Assembly (NCBI GenBank): GCA_014529385.2
Contig: CM043953.1
Location: forward strand, 97,477,842-97,541,841
Origin: Adiantum capillus-veneris
Taxonomy: Eukaryota; Streptophyta; Polypodiopsida; Polypodiales; Pteridaceae
DNA: 64,000 nucleotides
Reading direction: 5' to 3'
The notes beneath the pieces are model-generated. The model was not told the DNA's origin. It saw only the letters and a list, made by a program, of their open reading frames with translations, and did not search any database. A program made the translations under genes and the position numbers. This document shows positions 33,806 to 44,989 of this stretch, one piece after another. The first letter of the stretch is position 1, and each line of letters starts with the position of its first letter.

Positions 33806-34439
33806 TCCACCAAATGGATCTATGCTCCACCAAGTCATGTATATAAGTCATTTGTTGGAATGAGGTTTATGATTCATACAAAACCATGAAGTACAACCGG
33901 AGAGAATTTTCTCATAAATCCAAAGCCAAAAATCCATGTCAATAGTCTAGTTTGAAGTACACCTGAAGAGAATTACACTCCATATATCAGATAGCCACCA
34001 ATGGGTGTGATCATTCTAGTAATCCAAAAAATCTCAAGTACCATCCTTTGTCAAATCCATCACTACCTGCATATTATGCCAATTCATGAGAAATGTGAGG
34101 CGTTATAATATTTCTATATGGTCCTTGTTCATGAGTTCTAATAATATGTTGAGATCGAATCGAATACCAGGGAAACATCCTTTGGTCAAAAATTTAATAA
34201 TGTTATCAATAATTTTGTGTAAAAATCTCACTCATTCTTTTTATATCAATAAAAGCATTACTAATGTGTAATGCATTATAAATGGTAGGTAACACTTGTG
34301 ACATACAGACTTTATGTGCCATATTTTTAGGTCTATTACTAGCAGCACATATAAAAGATATGTTACGGCATGCTAACTTATATTTTTTCCATGCTGTGGA
34401 TGTAGAAAAGTTGCCAATGTAAGGTCATATTGATTACAG

Positions 34440-35448
34440 TGTTTAGGTATGTTGTGTGTTGTGTTCGTAGGTTGGTTTAATGGATATAATGTCTAGGGGT
34501 AAATAGAAAAGGGGTCCTCCTAGAACAGGGTTTGTTATGACATAAACATTGCATGACAAATTTATTGTTAATAAAAAGAAAATCATCAATGTATCGCCAA
34601 GAGCATAGAAAGGCCTGAAGCATTTTAGGGATATTAAGCATAGTCAATTTTTTGATATGGTTAAATTCAAACCATGCTAGATAGAGGCTACACCATAAGG
34701 GAGATCAGGAATATCCTATTAATATATCCTTAGTTTGACAAAAAATATATCTACCTAATTTGGAAAAACAATGGTCAAGAACAAATGAGTTCAGCTTGGT
34801 AAAACATTCAATGACCATTTTATTTCTTTTTGTTTCATGATTACGACAAGGACAAATCCTTTATAGCCATCATTTTTACTAGTTTAATGATGTTTTGTAA
34901 TGATTCTATCAGACTAATTTCACCATGGTGAGGAATAGTCTCATAACAAGCTTCAACATCATATGATACTACTGAAAAAATCATTGAGGGCCTATTTATC
35001 AAGAAATCATATTGATTATTGATAACCCAATATGCATTTGTGTCATTTGTGAGAACATAGCCAATCTTTTATGAAGCATGACAATGTATCCTTTAAGACC
35101 ATTATCTAGGGCATTTAACATAAGTGTGATACGATGTGTGAAGGGAGAAAATACAGAATCATGTGCATTTGTGAACCATCTAAACTCTTGTTTATGTATT
35201 TTGTAGTTTCCCATTAGGTAGGGAAGACATTTATCAATTATTGGTTCTACACCAAAATCTACAAAGCAGTCATTGACAATATGTATTTTGTTTTCTTCAG
35301 TCACCTCTATTGGCATAAATTCAGGAGAATCTAGTCTTTCTTTTGCAAAAACACGTATAATTTTCTTACAAATGAAGATGGGTGGCTGTAAGAATTTATC
35401 TAATCCATAGAAGAACATATGGCTCATGACGTATTTAATTTCATCCAT
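34440..35448 (-). pseudogene. Penelope-like reverse transcriptase
   Basis: In order on the minus strand: NYKIHKQEFRWFTNAH with SPFTHRITLMLNAL (the fingers segment LPKxHK..R.I..S of Penelope-like RTs) near 35130-35230; motif A SYDVEACYETIPHHG at about 34915-34965; motif B LIGYS-stop-SPLWCSLYLAWFE at about 34670-34730; and motif C CSWRYIDDFLFINN, with RYIDD at 34582-34596. Motifs A, B and C lie in line, with one stop in motif B and several between. Two stops follow IINMIS at about 35000. The spacing and the NIP/TIP after motif A resemble Penelope-like RTs. Telomerase RT is the main alternative because both share the R-hydrophobic-DD context. Confidence 0.6.
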
Positions 35449-35459
35449 TAGATCTTTAT

Positions 35460-37320
35460 CCTTAAACCAAGGATTTTGATTTACTTTATGTGTAGGAAAA
35501 AAAATATTAAATTCATTGGCAAGTTTCTTGAAATCAAATCATAGTGGTGCGGGCGTGATTCCAAATTTATTAATGTGCAAATCCTATTCCAACCATTGCA
35601 AAACTTGGAAATCATAGACTTTAAATTCAAGGGTACAAGAGGGATATGGTTGAGACCTTTCAGGTTCAAGTCTTTTAGTGTAGAGTGTCTAGCCATATCT
35701 GGTGTTGACATGTCTTCCCAATTTCCCAAAATCTTTTAAAAAAGGTTTAAAATGTTTATGTGTCTCATACCCACAACAATGATCAAGGTTAAACGTCTCT
35801 GTAAAGACTTGTGCCTATTTGGAAAGAAATTGACCAATATTTGTACTATATTTTCATCCAAAACTTATTTCTAAAAAATCAAGGTCATTATGAAAGAAAA
35901 TTTCGAGCAATAATTAGTTGTAAAAGTTTTTTGGATTAATAAGATCGAGAAACTTATTACAAACAATAAAGTGAACAAACCTACCACATGGGTCTTTTTT
36001 TGTGTTTCCATGATGATTAAACCATTTGTTTGCAAGGTTAGGGTACGAACCTGATTTTCCATGATTAAACCATTTGTTTGCAAGGTTAGGGTACGAACCT
36101 GATTTTCCATGTTGTATTCTAGCATTTTGGGTGTATCTCCAAAATCATATGAACCACAAAATTGACGAGGTTTTTTCCATGAAGAAACCATGATGATTGG
36201 TGTGTTAATGATCTTCTGCAAATTCTCCCTGGATTTTGAAGGTTTCAAAATATTTTCGATCATACAACCAAATTGTGTGTGTTGGATTTTGGGAATGTGA
36301 TGAGTGTTAGGTGAGTATAGCACCAAACCTTTAGCCGCTTCTATAAGTTGTTCATGAATGAAGAAAAACATAATGACAGAATGTTGAACTTCAATTGGAA
36401 AGGTAGCTACCCATGCTATATAAGCATATAACTGGGCTGGACCAGAAGAAAGAAAAAAATCAGGGGAGGTTCTGAAAGACAAACCAAAGTAGGTGATCAA
36501 ACCAAATAATGGTTGATCCACAAGAAGATTGCGGATTGTCTTTTCTGCAGGTGAACTTGATGAATGGTCAGTACGTATTCCAACAATTTTTTAAAAACTT
36601 TTTGATATCATTCTCCTTGTCACTTAGAGATAAACCTTTTGTTCTAGCCACCGCAGACACGTTAGAGGACTTCTTTGATTCAATGTTGATCAGCTTAACG
36701 TGTTTAAGTATGAAGGGTAAATATTTTTGCAGCAAATGTTTAGCTTGCAGAGCTACTATTTTTCAATGTTCAACTGCTTTTGGGGTAAGGCTACATAGCA
36801 AAGCTAGTGACTCTAAGCTGAAAGGTGCACATTCATTGAAGACCTCATAGTCCCATAGCCTATTTTCTAGACGAATAGCATCCAGTTCCACTTGTCCTGG
36901 TGGAAGAAACGGAATGACCTTAGAGAATTTCTTTGGTACTTCTTTCTCAACTTTCTAAACGCTAGCGTTAGTGAGAAAACCAAGAGCTTCTTTCTCCTCA
37001 GTTTCTAGGAGCTCAAGATCAAGGAGGGGATTAATAGCAGAATTGGATTGCCTTATTTCAAGAGGAAGGATGGGGATATTATTGATAAAAAATAGTTTCT
37101 TGACGATGATGGGGAGAGAGCTAAAATAAAATTCGAGATGAATTGAATCTTGACTATCGATAAAGATAAGAGAAGTAAGGAATTTATTAAGGATTAAAAT
37201 GACATTTGCATTATCCTTTCTAGCAAAGGCTAGCAGGCTAAGCCAGTCATTGATTGAGGTAGCATTAAGGGCAAAGAAAGAGTGGTTTTTTACGTCTTCC
37301 CATTCATGATCTAGCAATCT
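35460..37320 (-). pseudogene. N-terminal region of the Penelope-like ORF
   Basis: Three open minus-strand stretches (37317-36955, 36521-35871 and 35729-35481) precede RT in the expected direction. They are probably broken pieces of one large N-terminal region; I recognise no domain. A 48-bp exact tandem duplication at 36013-36108 repeats MENQVRTLTLQTNGLI in frame. An opposite-strand frame at 36509-36850 is probably a shadow. Confidence 0.4.
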
Positions 37321-37989
37321 TTTGTGAAAGTCAATGCCTTTAAAACAAGAGAGAATACATTGAGTTCCTAGAGGGGGAATTGGGATGCCACTATCAGTTC
37401 CATAACCTAGATCGGTGAGTGATGCAATCCAAGCACCTTGTTAACTAAACAATCAGTGTATATGATGTTAAAAGATGCAAGATCAAAGATAAAAACCCAA
37501 ATAATGGTGGTTACCCGACCAAAGGTAACCAGGGAAACAATGAGAGAGAGAGTATAATATAAAATCCCTAGCAATTATGAACCATATTTTGGGTTTTTGA
37601 ATTTCAAAATTACAAGTACAATTGTCAATTATAATCATTTAATTCATTTATTTGGAATTACAAACCACACTCCTAGCTTTGTGAAGGGAAAAAAACCTAT
37701 ACCTGTCAACCAACCAACCTAGTAAGAACTGACCCTCAGTGAATGGGTGACAGGCATACAAGCAGATTTGCCTGCTTTTTATCGCTGTCACACATCACTA
37801 GAACTATCTCATACTCTCTCTCATTTTTTAATCATGTGTTTTGTTAAAACAAATGCTTTCCTAGGTAGAGATTTTGTGGGTATTATGTTCATGCATAATG
37901 GTGGGTAAAGGGTGCACATTCTTTACATATGATGATTGGTTAATATAATTGGCATGATTCGGGCTACAAAGTTTTGAGAATTTCAACGA

Positions 37990-38932
37990 ATTATACCAAG
38001 GAAATGGAAACACAAAAAAACCAGCGATACGAGTGTGTGTATACCAGTACCATTAACAATATAGTCCAGTAGTACCAATAAGTACACGTGCCAGTACTAC
38101 CAGTACAAGTCTAGCATTATACCAATATCAGTAACTATAGTGTAGAGGGCCATTACTAGTAGCAGTATAGTCCAGTGGTACCAGTCAGTACCAAAGGTAT
38201 CACGGGCACATAGTTCTCTTAATTTATTTCAGGGAGATGGAAACACCCAATAACTAGCCATGTGTGTCTGTGTGTGTGTATACTAGTGCCAGTATATACT
38301 GTACGAGTATAATCAGTCAGTACTAGTGTTAGTATAGCAGTATAACAGTATCAATATCAGTAGTGTCTAGTGCCACTAATAGTAACAGTATAGTCCAGTA
38401 TTACTAGTCATTATCAAAGGTATCCAAGACCAATAGTCCTAGTGAACTATATCAGGGACGTGGCAACATGTAAAACCAACATATGAGTGTGTGTGTGTGT
38501 GTGTGTGTGTTTGTACTAGTACCAATACCAATATAGTCCAATATTACCAATAAGTATCAGTATTAGTACAACCAATACTATCAAAACAAGTATAGCAATA
38601 TAGCAGTATTAGTATCTGTAGTGTATAATGTCATTATTAGTGCCACTATAGTCCAGACGTATCAGTCAATACTAACGTTACCCCAGGCCAACACGTGTAG
38701 TGAATTATACTATGTACATAGAGATACGTAATAACCAGCCATGTTCGTGTATGTACGAGTACCAATATATATAGTACTAGTACGAGTTTGGGTATAGCAG
38801 TATTAGCATCAACATCAACATTAATATTGTGTACCAATACCATTAACAATATAGTACAAGAGTATCAATAAGTACACGTACCAATACAACCAATATTACC
38901 AGTACAAGTCTAGCATCATAGCAAAATGTAGA
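37990..38932. repeat. AGTACC satellite, copy II, left of A2
   Basis: Same monomers as 30430-32318. Cut at 38932 by the 5' LTR of A2; the array resumes at 50746. Confidence 0.8.
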
Positions 38933-40139
38933 TGCTGGTGCAGCTAAATTTGGTCGAAGCTAGCAGGTGGTCTATGCCAGGCAAAGGCAGTTTTCGAGTG
39001 CAGTGCAAAAGGCTAGAACAAGTGCTAAGGCCTTTGGCAGCCAAAGGGTAGCGGGAATGTATGCTTGAAGTGGCTTTTTAGGCCAAAAGTGTTGCGAGAT
39101 AGTCCAGATGGGATGCCAAGTCAAGGTGTCTGAAATGCCAAATCACTATCCTAGAATGTAGTGTTTAGCGTGCTCTAGAAGCCAGTCCAAACGGTTCGTC
39201 AAACGGGGCCCTGATGCTCAATATATTGCAGTTTAAAGAAAGAGTATTTTGCATATCCCCGACGGACAGGGCAGCTAGGGACAGGTGCCCTGGGCTGGTA
39301 TTAGTGCATACATATGTAGTGCTCAAGTTATGGAGCATGCCTGTCTTTTTGGTTCACAAATCGAAGCTTTGGATGGCAAGTTATGGCCATTAGAAGATTT
39401 TCCGGGGTCCCACTTGGTTGCATTGGAAGATGTGCCATATGGCATCGTTTTAGCCTCGCTAAGGTTCTCGGTGATAGTGTGTGTCATGTGGAGCTAGCAC
39501 AAATAAATAGTGCGTCAAACGGACACTTGGTCAGCAGGATACGACAATATTAAATTGGGGACATTTGGCGGTTGAGTGCATGTAGATGCATTTCTGTTTT
39601 ATTAGCGGCCTCAAATAGTGAGCTCAGAAGGATTGGAAGGCAGTAAGACTTTCCCGGCTAGGGGCTGACACGGTGGAAATCTAGCGGGTTTTGCCGCTCG
39701 AAAAGTTGGTCTCTGGATAAGATATGGCAGGCACTGCAAGTTAGGGGAATAGGTTTTTTCCTTTTCAAAGGCCTTAAAAGGGCCAAGCTCTGAGGGACTG
39801 CCACGTGGCTGGCGGATGAGCCCACATGCGGTGGCAAAGCTGGAAAGGTCGGGCTATTTGGGCTAGGCCGTGAGCCCCCATTAGGATACAAGAAGGCGTG
39901 GAGAGCTTGGAGCTCCGTGGCTATGGCGGGCCCTACCAGGCGCTACTGTGGTGGCGGTGGCACGGCGCGAGGCGGCCAATGGGCGCGCCAGAGGCGGTTT
40001 TGGCGAGGCGGGCTGGCGCATGGCATGCCCCCGTGGCCGTGAGCAAGGCAATGCGCCGTCGGCCAGATGATGACGTGGAAGCCCCAGTGGGGGGTCCGTT
40101 CCCGCGGCCCCTCGAAGGGATATTTTGAAGGGTCTATGA

Positions 40140-40175
40140 GGGAGGTATTACCGACATCGCTAATGCCCCCTCCCC
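40140..40175. promoter_or_regulatory. LTR palindrome, copy 1 in A2 5' LTR
   Basis: Arms GGGAGGTATTACC and GCTAATGCCCCCTCCC around GACATC. One arm has diverged. Confidence 0.55.
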
Positions 40176-40441
40176 AAAATATACAACTAAAAGGGGCATC
40201 CCACCAGTGAAAGGCTGCCCAGCATACAGGAGGTGAAGCGAAAGCCAAGCAAGGCCGAATGAGCCAAACCAAGGGCGGCTATCCGGGCAAAATCAAGGCC
40301 AAGTAGGCCAAGGCCAAAAGAGCTAGAGAGGAGTCGGATAGAGAAAAATGGGAGTCAAAGTCAAGCATGTGGAGGGATCAGTGCAAGGTTGAGGCCACAA
40401 AGGGTAAAAATGAAAGAAAAAAAATAAAAAATAAAATGCTA

Positions 40442-40474
40442 GGGGGAAATAGCGACATGGCTAATGCCCCGCCC
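40442..40474. promoter_or_regulatory. LTR palindrome, copy 2 in A2 5' LTR
   Basis: Arms GGGGGAAATAGC and GCTAATGCCCC around GACATG. Matches 4260-4288 in A1. Confidence 0.55.
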
Positions 40475-40594
40475 AAGTGAAAAAAGTGAAGAAGAGAGAG
40501 ATAGAGCAAAGCGGTGCCCCCTTCCCAAAAATTGCCAATTCAAGGTGCCAAGTGGACCAATTAAATTGTAAATTCCCAAATTAAAGCCCCTCCC

Positions 40595-40602
40595 TATAAA
40601 AG
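40595..40602 (+). promoter_or_regulatory. TATA box of A2 5' LTR
   Basis: TATAAAAG in the context CCCTATAAAAG, conserved in all three family A LTRs. Confidence 0.55.
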
Positions 40603-41139
40603 TCAAAAATGGATCAAATTAAGGGGTTTTTCCTGGCCTTTTGGAGTGCCGTTTGAAGCCTGCAAAGTGGAGTTCTCTAGCAAGCTAGCCCCTTTGTAAC
40701 TTTTTCTTGAAAATGGCCATGGTGATGGCCGTGCAAGCGGGGGGATATGTTTTTTGAAGTGAAATCAAACCATAGTTGCCTCCCTTGTTGTTGTTTCCCT
40801 TTCCCCCCTTCTCTTTCTCTTGCTTTCATGTTTCTCCTCGGTGCCAACTGTGTGGAAGTGTGTGCCCCCATGGACCGATGGTGTTTTGAGTGAGAGAGTG
40901 AGATTGAGTGGTTGTGTGCGTGTGTAAGGGTGGAGACAGACAGTGGTAGTAGGTGTATCTTGTGTGGTGGTTTGTAGAGTGTGTGAGAAGTGGCAATTGA
41001 GCAGGCGGTGGTTTGCTAGTGTAAAGTGTTTCTTTGAAGGTGTTTTCTGGGAGGAGAGGGGTGCTGTGAATACCCTAAGCTATAGAGAGGCCCTTTGGTT
41101 TGTGTTGGGTGTGTTCCCCCATTCCCCCTATCCATCTTC

Positions 41140-41151
41140 TGGTGCCCCTAC
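41140..41151 (+). promoter_or_regulatory. Candidate A2 primer binding site
   Basis: TGGTGCCCCTAC lies five bases after the LTR end and begins with the TGG required to pair with a tRNA CCA end. I cannot name the tRNA. Confidence 0.4.
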
Positions 41152-41212
41152 GGAGGAGCACACTAATTGCTCCTAGTTGATCGAAAAGAAGCGGTTTTTC
41201 GTGTTGAAAGTC

Positions 41213-41755
41213 ATGGCAGCTAGAAGCTATGGATCAATTTTTACAGGAGAAGAGATCCCTGACGAGTGGATGTCAGATTTCGAGCTGTACATGCTATCGT
41301 TGCGTATGCCAAACAAGGATAGCACATTGCAAACTTTTCCTTTGGTGATGCGTGGTAGAGCTAAAGCATGGTAGAACGCATTGGAAGGTGAGCCGAAGCA
41401 AGCATGGCCGGCTCTACACACGAGGTTTCTTCACGTATTCCGCAAGGAGACTTCCCTAGTTGAGATGGATGCAAAGCTGAAGGCGCTTAAGCAAGATGTA
41501 AGTGAAGAATTTAATCTGTTTTTGGGTCATTTTGAAGAGTGTTGGGAAGAATTAGTGGCAGCCATGCAGTTGGCCAATGGAGACTATTTCAAGCTAGACA
41601 AGTTCATGGCGTGTCTGCACCCCAAAGTGAGAGAAAAAAGTTAATTTCAAGAGCCCAGAGAATTACAATGGTGCGGTAGCCATTGCGCGGTCGAAGAGCA
41701 GAAAGATAAAGAAGAAGATAGATCAGGGCGTGTCAGGTTATGAGACTCTTTAAGG
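41213..41755 (+). pseudogene. A2 gag, 3' truncated
   Basis: Begins with ATG at 41213 (MAARSYGSIFTGEEIP), about 60 bp after the candidate primer site. The pattern of the Ty3 gag capsid is visible: MLSLRMPNKDSTLQTFPL, then GRAKAW, LHTRFLHVF and VSEEFNLFLGHFEECW. An in-frame TAG at 41372-41374 follows KAW, and TAA at 41642 follows KVREKS. The zinc knuckle expected next is missing because family G sequence starts at about 41756. Confidence 0.75.
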
Positions 41756-42072
41756 CATAGACATTCAGAATACAGAAGGCATAGAAATCAGAATGGAACT
41801 GGAACTGGAACAGAACACAGAAACTGACAACAGACTTAATCCGCCATAACTTCCGCCTTCACATTTCCCAAGAAGATACTGATCGACAGTTACATAATTC
41901 GATAAGACTAATGGGAAACGCCCTTTCCCAAGAACACCCCTTGGAATCCCAAAAGTACAAAAGTTCACATTCCAACTTCCACTAAGTAAAACATCTCAAA
42001 ATTCCTAGGCTTAACACATGGCGCAGGCCGGTGGCTAGAGCCACAGGCTGACCTGGACCCACCACCCCTTGA
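41756..42072 (-). other. 3' untranslated stretch of G
   Basis: Non-coding sequence downstream of the extra ORF region. Contains GGAACTGGAACTGGAACAG-type short repeats at about 41792-41812 and, at 42067-42130, a roughly 32-bp tandem duplication (TTGATCAAACAACCTGCTT). No LTR end is confirmed. Confidence 0.4.
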
Positions 42073-43113
42073 TCAAACAACCTGCTTCCCACCATCTCCT
42101 TGATCAAACAACCTGCTTTTCCCACCATCTCCTTCTATATCTGCCTTTTCTACTACAACATCTGAATCCGCCTTCTTTTCCGCTTCAGCTTCCTCTTCCT
42201 TTTCCACCTCTGATTCCACTCCTCTTGCTACAATCCGATCTGGTCCCAAAACATCATTGCTCAGCTCTATTGTCCACTTACTCACTTCCCCTACATTCAC
42301 TTCAATCTCCTTACTTTTTTCCTTCAACTCCTGCATCTCTGCCACTAATTTCTCATTTTCCACTTTCAATTCCTCATTCTCCCTGCTTACAATTTCTTTG
42401 CCTGCCAATTGAAACCAATTTTTGAATCTGTCCGTCGAAACCTCCATGTGCTCCCTCCAAAGCCTTGTAGCTTTATTCCACATCTCTTGTGTATACTCCA
42501 ACAGTTCCTGCTTCAAAATATCCACATCCGAATATGCAACCAAAATACATATCATTCCCTGGTTTTGCAATGCGGCTTTCTCCATATCTATCAACGGAGT
42601 AAATCTATTAATCAGGAAAATATTTTCAGTAGTCAACTCAGCCACTTTATCACCCAGTTCTTTGAATTGGTCATCCACTGCAGCTTTTAGTCCATCTATC
42701 CACTTCGTAAAATCCTCTGTTACACTCAAAACTTCCGCATTTCTCGCCAAAGCCTCTCCTGTAATCCTTCTAGCTTCCTCCTGCAGTCTTTCTTTACCTG
42801 ATCTCTCATGAAACAACTGCATCCGAACTTTCTACATTTCCCACTCTGGGATAGAAATGCATTTATGCTCCATTTTCTCAGCTTCTATCAGCCTAAGAGT
42901 TGCATCTTGATTCTGCATAAACTCATTCAGTTGAGTCAAACTGTTAGCTGCTTCTTCCAAAGAAAAAATTCCCTTATGCTCATAAATGTCACTGCTTCCC
43001 GCTTTTACTTTGAAACTTTCCACAGAAGTCTGCTCAACACCTCCTCCCATTCCTTTCATGAGCAGCGTTACGTTCTTGCCCTTGGACTCCGATTTCTTCA
43101 ATTCTGATTCCAT
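42073..43113 (-). pseudogene. G extra ORF, coiled-coil C-terminal part
   Basis: Two open stretches (43113-42832, 93 codons; 42822-42073, 249 codons) continue the extra ORF beyond 43135. The second is Glu/Lys-rich with heptad-like spacing (RENEELKVENEKLVAEMQEL) and strongly predicts a coiled coil; it ends in an acidic tail EVEKEEEAEAEKK. No signal peptide or membrane segment is seen, so an envelope-like role is not supported. Function unknown. Confidence 0.55.
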
Positions 43114-43134
43114 TGTGAAACTGTTCGGCTTTGA

Positions 43135-44549
43135 TTACGATTCTTCCAAACCCTTGCAAGACACTTTGAAAGGTGATTTACCTTTTTCAACTGTTGGAGA
43201 GCCCAACAACAATTTCTTTCTCTTACTTCCATATGCTATTCCCTCTTCTTTAGCCACATCTACCACTGGTGTCTTCAGAGTTGTTGCTATTGTCGAAACG
43301 TTCAGAACATACTCAAAAATTGTAGCCAAATAAGGTGCTACTCTGCCCACTACTGGTATCCGGTGTCGGTCTCTTTTTCCATCTAACTACATCTGATCAT
43401 ATAGAATTGATGCCCAATCCACTTTAATGCCTCTCTCCGCCTGAAACAAAGGAGCAAAAGACTCCTTGGACATGTAGGTAGTCTTCTGGAGGATACACAC
43501 TTTTTCCAAATACCAAAATAAATTTGAAGCTCTGTTTCCACCCGCATTCTTCACCATGTAGTATGCCTTCGTGCCTACCGGATTTCTGAATTCCCCTTTC
43601 GTTTGGGAATCGGTGAGCTTCCTTGTCTTAGCCGACACAGTTAGACAGGGAACCTTGAAAACCTTGGACACCAACTTTGGTGTCAAGCGCACATCTGTTG
43701 TAATCATTCCATCACTTTCCTTTATCATATTCCACTGCTGCTCAGCGAATTCATTTTCTGCCCATGTGTCCCAAGGTAGACATGAAAATTCATACAGACC
43801 TATACGCTTTGGCCATATCTGGGTTTCTGATTCATTAGGGTCAAACGCTGCCACGACCATCTCCACGCGGCCCTGATCACTCAGAGATTCGGGCTCATCG
43901 TTTTCCACCTCGATTGGCTCTTCCTGTTGCCGCTCTTTGAACAACTCCTCTATCGCCGTCTTCATCGACCTAGTATTCTGCATCGCTTCTGATGCATCCT
44001 CTTGCACACCCACCATGAGCTTGCCCTTAATATTCTTTGAAAACATTTCACCCTTCTCACCCGACTTAACACTCACTAAACTGCGACACTCACACACTTG
44101 GATGTGATCCTCAACTCCTCTCACCACCTTACTCTGATGATGATGAAAATTCTCCTCGATTTGAGCACGCCATGCAGGATTCGCCAAAAGATTATTCTTC
44201 CTTAAGTGAGTCACATCAGCACTAAGCAAATTTTGTGCCTTAAATTTTCTACCCCCACTTATTAGTACCTCTGTACCCTTTTGTTCAATTCCACTCTTCC
44301 AACTTTCCACTCTCGAGACTTCAAATCCGACAATCCAATTTCCGACTTCCAATCTGCAATCCGGATTCCGAATCCCAAATCCCTTGACAAGTTTTGAATT
44401 GCTAGAACAATTTGCCAGTTCTGCCTCTGAACATTCCACTGCAACTCCTAGAACACCAACTGTCAACAATTTACTGCCAATATCCTCATCCCTATTAACC
44501 ATCCATTTGGGAACCTCAAGCACTTTTCCATAAAATTTCTTCAATCTGA
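43135..44549 (-). pseudogene. G extra ORF fused to integrase
   Basis: A 437-codon open frame (44700-43387) begins inside the integrase C-terminal domain (residues 1-66 to about KVLEVPKWM) and runs without a stop into about 370 further residues; 43350-43135 continues it after a stop. The added part contains KAQNLLSADVTHLRKN, HIQVCECRSLVSV, an acidic middle, and KVFKVPCLTVSAKTRKL to NLFWYLEKVCILQKTTY. The last portion is reminiscent of the 'putative plant transposon protein' domain found in plant retroelements, but I am not certain. Frame length and codon integrity suggest it was under selection until recently. Confidence 0.6.
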
Positions 44550-44989
44550 ATCCATTCACTAGTTTCACAATCTTTGTTCCCAAAACATCTTTCAACAAAA
44601 ATGTTCCTTGACCCTGTTCTGATTCAATCTGATAAGGTCCCAAATATCTCAGCTTCAACTTACCTGGATGTGGTCCCAATTTAGAATTGTATAACATCAC
44701 CCAATCCCCTTTTTCAAAAAAATTTGAATTTCACCTGCCTAGACATCCATGCTTGTTTCCTCTTCTGCCCAATTTCCACCAAATAGGCACTCTGAATTCT
44801 ATCCTCTTCCAATTTAAGCAGTTCCTTCTGTCTATAAGGAATTGATTCCTCTGGACTTGACTTATGCTGAAATGACAATCTCAAGCTTGGAATTATATAT
44901 TCCATTGGCACCACAACTTCTATCCCAAAGACCAATTTGAAAGGTGTCATTCCAGTCACCACCTTAAAAGTTTTCCGAAAAGCCCAGAC
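44550..44989 (-). pseudogene. G integrase C-terminal end
   Basis: Reads WAFRKTFKVVTGMTPFKLVF, GIEVVVPMEYIIPSLRL, then the basic segment and GPY-type motif KLRYLGPYQIESEQGQGTFL. A frameshift near 44710 lies in a run of seven A. Zinc finger and catalytic core are absent; the fragment starts at the W of the core's last helix region. Confidence 0.75.

Larger units (their letters stand above)
33803..37541 (-). mobile_element. Penelope-like retroelement remnant
   Basis: This minus-strand insertion of about 3.7 kb lies inside the GA tract of copy II. (GA)n lies left of it and GAGAGAGAG resumes at 37542, after which the spacer of the unit continues. It encodes a reverse transcriptase with a RYIDD site and KIHK-type fingers, and there are no LTRs. 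No GIY-YIG endonuclease motif could be seen downstream of RT. Penelope-like elements without an obvious endonuclease often sit at simple repeats or telomeres, which fits the location. Assignment rests on motifs only. Confidence 0.55.
38933..41134 (+). repeat. A2 5' LTR
   Basis: Starts TGCTGGTGCAG, ends TATCCA, and is closely similar to the 3' LTR over its whole length. It contains the two palindromes and TATAAAAG at 40595-40602, giving a U3 of about 1.7 kb and R-U5 of about 0.5 kb. Confidence 0.9.
41756..44989 (-). mobile_element. Ty3 family G fragment inside A2
   Basis: Minus-strand piece of another Ty3 element: the last third of integrase (from WAFRKTF at 44986) followed by a long extra ORF region. 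It starts in mid-integrase and has no LTR pair, so it did not arrive by a normal insertion. It replaces A2 sequence between gag and RT. Illegitimate recombination or template switching during reverse transcription are both possible. Confidence 0.7.

Noticed and set aside
34560-34965. RYIDD RT as telomerase reverse transcriptase
   Set aside because: Motif C context is shared, but the KIHK fingers segment, the repeat-rich insertion site and lack of any telomerase-type N-terminal signature favour a Penelope-like element. Not fully excluded.
42069-43876. Plus-strand frames opposite the G extra ORF
   Set aside because: Shadows of the longer minus-strand frames that continue the integrase.
42073-44549. 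G extra ORF as an envelope-like gene
   Set aside because: No signal peptide, transmembrane segment or cleavage motif is seen; coiled coil alone is not enough.
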